Shown piece by piece: positions 62,245-64,000 of a DNA stretch of 64,000 bases. Made by a program: the position numbers and the translations under genes. The notes beneath the pieces are model-generated. The model ran no database searches, was not told the DNA's origin, and saw only the letters and a program-made list of their open reading frames with translations. The stretch lies in contig OX463814.1 of assembly GCA_949825045.1 (NCBI GenBank), positions 32,940,383 through 33,004,382 on the forward strand. The letters are read 5' to 3'. This DNA is from Argyresthia goedartella. Lineage: Eukaryota; Arthropoda; Insecta; Lepidoptera; Argyresthiidae. The stretch's first letter is position 1. Each line of letters begins with the position of its first letter.

Positions 62245-62925
62245 AATGTATTTTTGTGATTTACATGTCAAACTAACACGAAGACTTCGCTGCACTCGGC
62301 CCCTTTAGTCGTCACCTAAGTTCCCGAAGTCACCGGGCTCTACCGGATCAATTGAAATGGGTAGAGAGTTTCACGGAGGGTCTATTGCTGCTATAACAAC
62401 AAATAATGAAACATACCGGTTTTCGACAATTAAAATAAGAACCCATACAAGAAATTACTGGTATGGCCAGTTTCGTAGCCATTTCGTTTCATTTGTATAT
62501 CGGTGAAAACTGGACCCTGTCGATCTTATCAGAAAAGATCTATAATTGTAAGTATTGAGTTTTGTGCTAAGTTATTTGTCATTATACGATTAAAAATTGT
62601 TCATTCGAATTATAATAAATAACATTATATTTTAGCATATTTGATTTTATTTCTGTAAATACCATAATGTAAGTTACTACATTTCTATCCACTTCCGGTT
62701 TCAATGAGCAAAGAGTTTCGTTAACCTGAATACGTAGTTCAATATTTACATACTACATACACAAAACTATTTTTCTATGTTTCGGTGTAAGGCATTGAAT
62801 GTAGTCCTGCCTAGTATTTAATATTTTATTATTAAAAATCGTACAAAAGAAGGTCGTTTTACGTTTTTCTGTGTACAATGGTATGGAATCCTTCGTGTGC
62901 GCATCTCGCACTTGACCGGTTTAAT
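62245..62925 (+). mobile_element. Composite: core module joined to GTCY subfamily B copy 2
   Basis: 62255-62320 is a shortened core module in reverse (TTTACATGTCAAACTAACAC, GAAGACTTCGCTGCACTCGG, GTCACCTAAGTTCCCG). At 62330 it passes straight into the subfamily B sequence (CACCGGGCTCTACCGGATCA, AAACATACCGGTTTTCG, GGTATGGCCAGTTTCG) and ends ATCCTTCGTGTGCGCATCTC, GCACTTGACCGGTTT at 62889-62923. Confidence 0.7.
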
Positions 62926-63289
62926 TCATTTTATTAAGGTTTTGTACGACTAATTTGCTTATAAAATAAATTCTTTATTATGACTTTATTATTACTACAA
63001 CTGATTCCTTAAAAAGCGAATTGAAAATCGATGCGATTTTAAAAAGCCTTCAACTGTGTTCGATTCCAAATCGATATTCGATCGATGGTTTCGGAACGGC
63101 CATTTTGAATTTGACGTTGCTGCCAACCTTGCAGTTTTTGACAACTGACAGACGAAAGCCCTCGCAATGTAAACGCGTTTTGGATAGGGTATTGAAATTA
63201 AATCGCAGTCCATCTGAAATGTATTCGAGGTTCCCTCAGGATTGTCTATATAGCTGAGTGTGTTGTGGTTCCCCGAACCAGATAAAGTT
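62926..63289. other. No supported gene
   Basis: Overlapping frames on both strands (99 codons minus, 78 plus) carry no recognised motif. Confidence 0.4.
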
Positions 63290-63620
63290 CGCATTTACGT
63301 GGCCGATTGGTTTTTTACCACGTAACATAACCTGTGTTGGAACACTGTGCTGATCGAGGCTGGCCCGCCAGTCACACAGGAGGTTGGCTGAAGAACCTGT
63401 CTACCAAGAAGAGCCTAGGGTGCACCCGGGCCTTGCAGAGAGACAGGAGGTTGACGGGACCGAAGCACAGACCAGGTTAGATCGAACCCAATCATTTTAG
63501 CTCGGTGAAACGCCGACGTTCACACTTCTTGGCAACTGATCGCTACGCTACCTCGTAGCTGATGGGCCCCTACGAGGTCATTAGTTGCCGAGAAGCCTGA
63601 ACATTTTGGTAGCAGAGCGT
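63290..63620. repeat. GC-rich block with two-tier hairpin
   Basis: Higher G+C than its surroundings. 63526-63538 pairs with 63583-63595 (CTTCTTGGCAACT with AGTTGCCGAGAAG, one G-T), and within it ACCTCGTAG (63550-63558) pairs perfectly with CTACGAGGT (63570-63578). No coding frame. The family is unknown; a 5' part of a mobile element is one option. Confidence 0.55.
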
Positions 63621-64000
63621 GGTTTCCTGAGATTTGCAGCCGTCAAGGGCTCCAGGAAGGCACGATTTGGGACTATCAATCTGTAGGTAAAGGCGGTTAT
63701 TAGATAACTTGGTTGTGTTCCTATATCCACATAGATTGGTAGTATTGTACCAGTTAGTCAATCTATTAGTGGTCTAGTAATGCTAATGAATGTTTTGGTT
63801 AACATAGGTAGTTACATCTATTGATAGCAGGCTATTACATTGTTTTCAGTTATAGCAATTTATAACTTGAACTAATATTGACTATCTGTGTGTGTTGTAG
63901 TGATAAAGGGAAACTAAATTGTTATTTACAGAATTTATATAGATATAAAACTCGGTTCCTATTGTTTAAGGAAAACAACATTGTTTAAGTTATAGTTTAG
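63621..64000. other. No recognisable gene or repeat
   Basis: AT-rich to the window end. Confidence 0.5.

Noticed and set aside
1..64000. Bacterial or plasmid origin of the window
   Set aside because: Few long frames, abundant LINEs, SINEs and MITEs, A-rich and microsatellite tails, and mariner/Tc1 remnants all indicate an animal genome.

Overview
The window looks like intergenic or intronic DNA from an insect, most likely a moth or butterfly (Lepidoptera). This is inferred from sequence style: AT-rich DNA, repeated short elements carrying a (GTCC/GTCT)n tract and ending in a GACCGGTTTT motif, tRNA-derived SINEs, mariner and Tc1 transposase remnants, and several non-LTR retrotransposon lineages typical of lepidopteran genomes. 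I found no complete host gene, rRNA gene, functional tRNA gene or CRISPR array. Almost every long open frame belongs to a mobile element, and nearly all of those are broken.

Layout. 0-7 kb: a jockey-like LINE tail, a truncated LINE-A copy, then MITEs (foldback 3590, MITE-P 4035, GTCY MITE 4563, long-TIR MITE-I 5909). 7.1-8.4 kb: a GC-rich element (J) with a basic broken frame. 9.3-13 kb: Tc1-like transposase remnant, LINE tails, and an ORF with a 36-bp in-frame tandem repeat that is cut by a MITE-D copy, itself cut by a SINE. 15.5-21.9 kb: MITE-E, a SINE, and a full-length 5.27 kb LINE (LINE-B, with target-site duplication) inserted into a GTCY MITE. 22.0-27.3 kb: a mariner copy split by LINE-C, and an RTE-like element (RTE-1) split by another LINE-C copy. 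27.6-33 kb: MITE-L, MITE-F, two nearly identical GTCY MITEs. 33.7-36.9 kb: a nearly complete jockey-like ORF2 (LINE-M) with one stop and two frameshifts. 36.9-43.8 kb: a LINE-C tail carrying a nested SINE and MITE-D, more SINEs, and a GTCY-type element holding a probable solo LTR. 43.8-64 kb: LINE-C and LINE-M tails, an RT-polyprotein remnant, a Ty3-type integrase remnant, a second LINE-A copy about 99% identical to the first, RTE remnants, further MITEs and the degraded LINE-P.

How the parts relate. LINE-A, -B and -C are related lineages (endonuclease plus reverse transcriptase, FADD active site, short tandem-repeat tails). The truncated copies could only have been mobilised in trans by complete relatives, and the SINEs and MITEs likewise depend on other elements. 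The nesting gives a relative age series: mariner and RTE-1 are older than LINE-C, and a LINE-C tail is older than the SINE-2 and MITE-D copies inside it. I did not find a convincing new cellular system. The most unusual signals are one internal module shared by MITE families with different ends (two of them with 9-bp target duplications), a 3'-UTR stem-loop that appears to co-vary between LINE families, and two SINE families with different tRNA-like heads but a common central domain.
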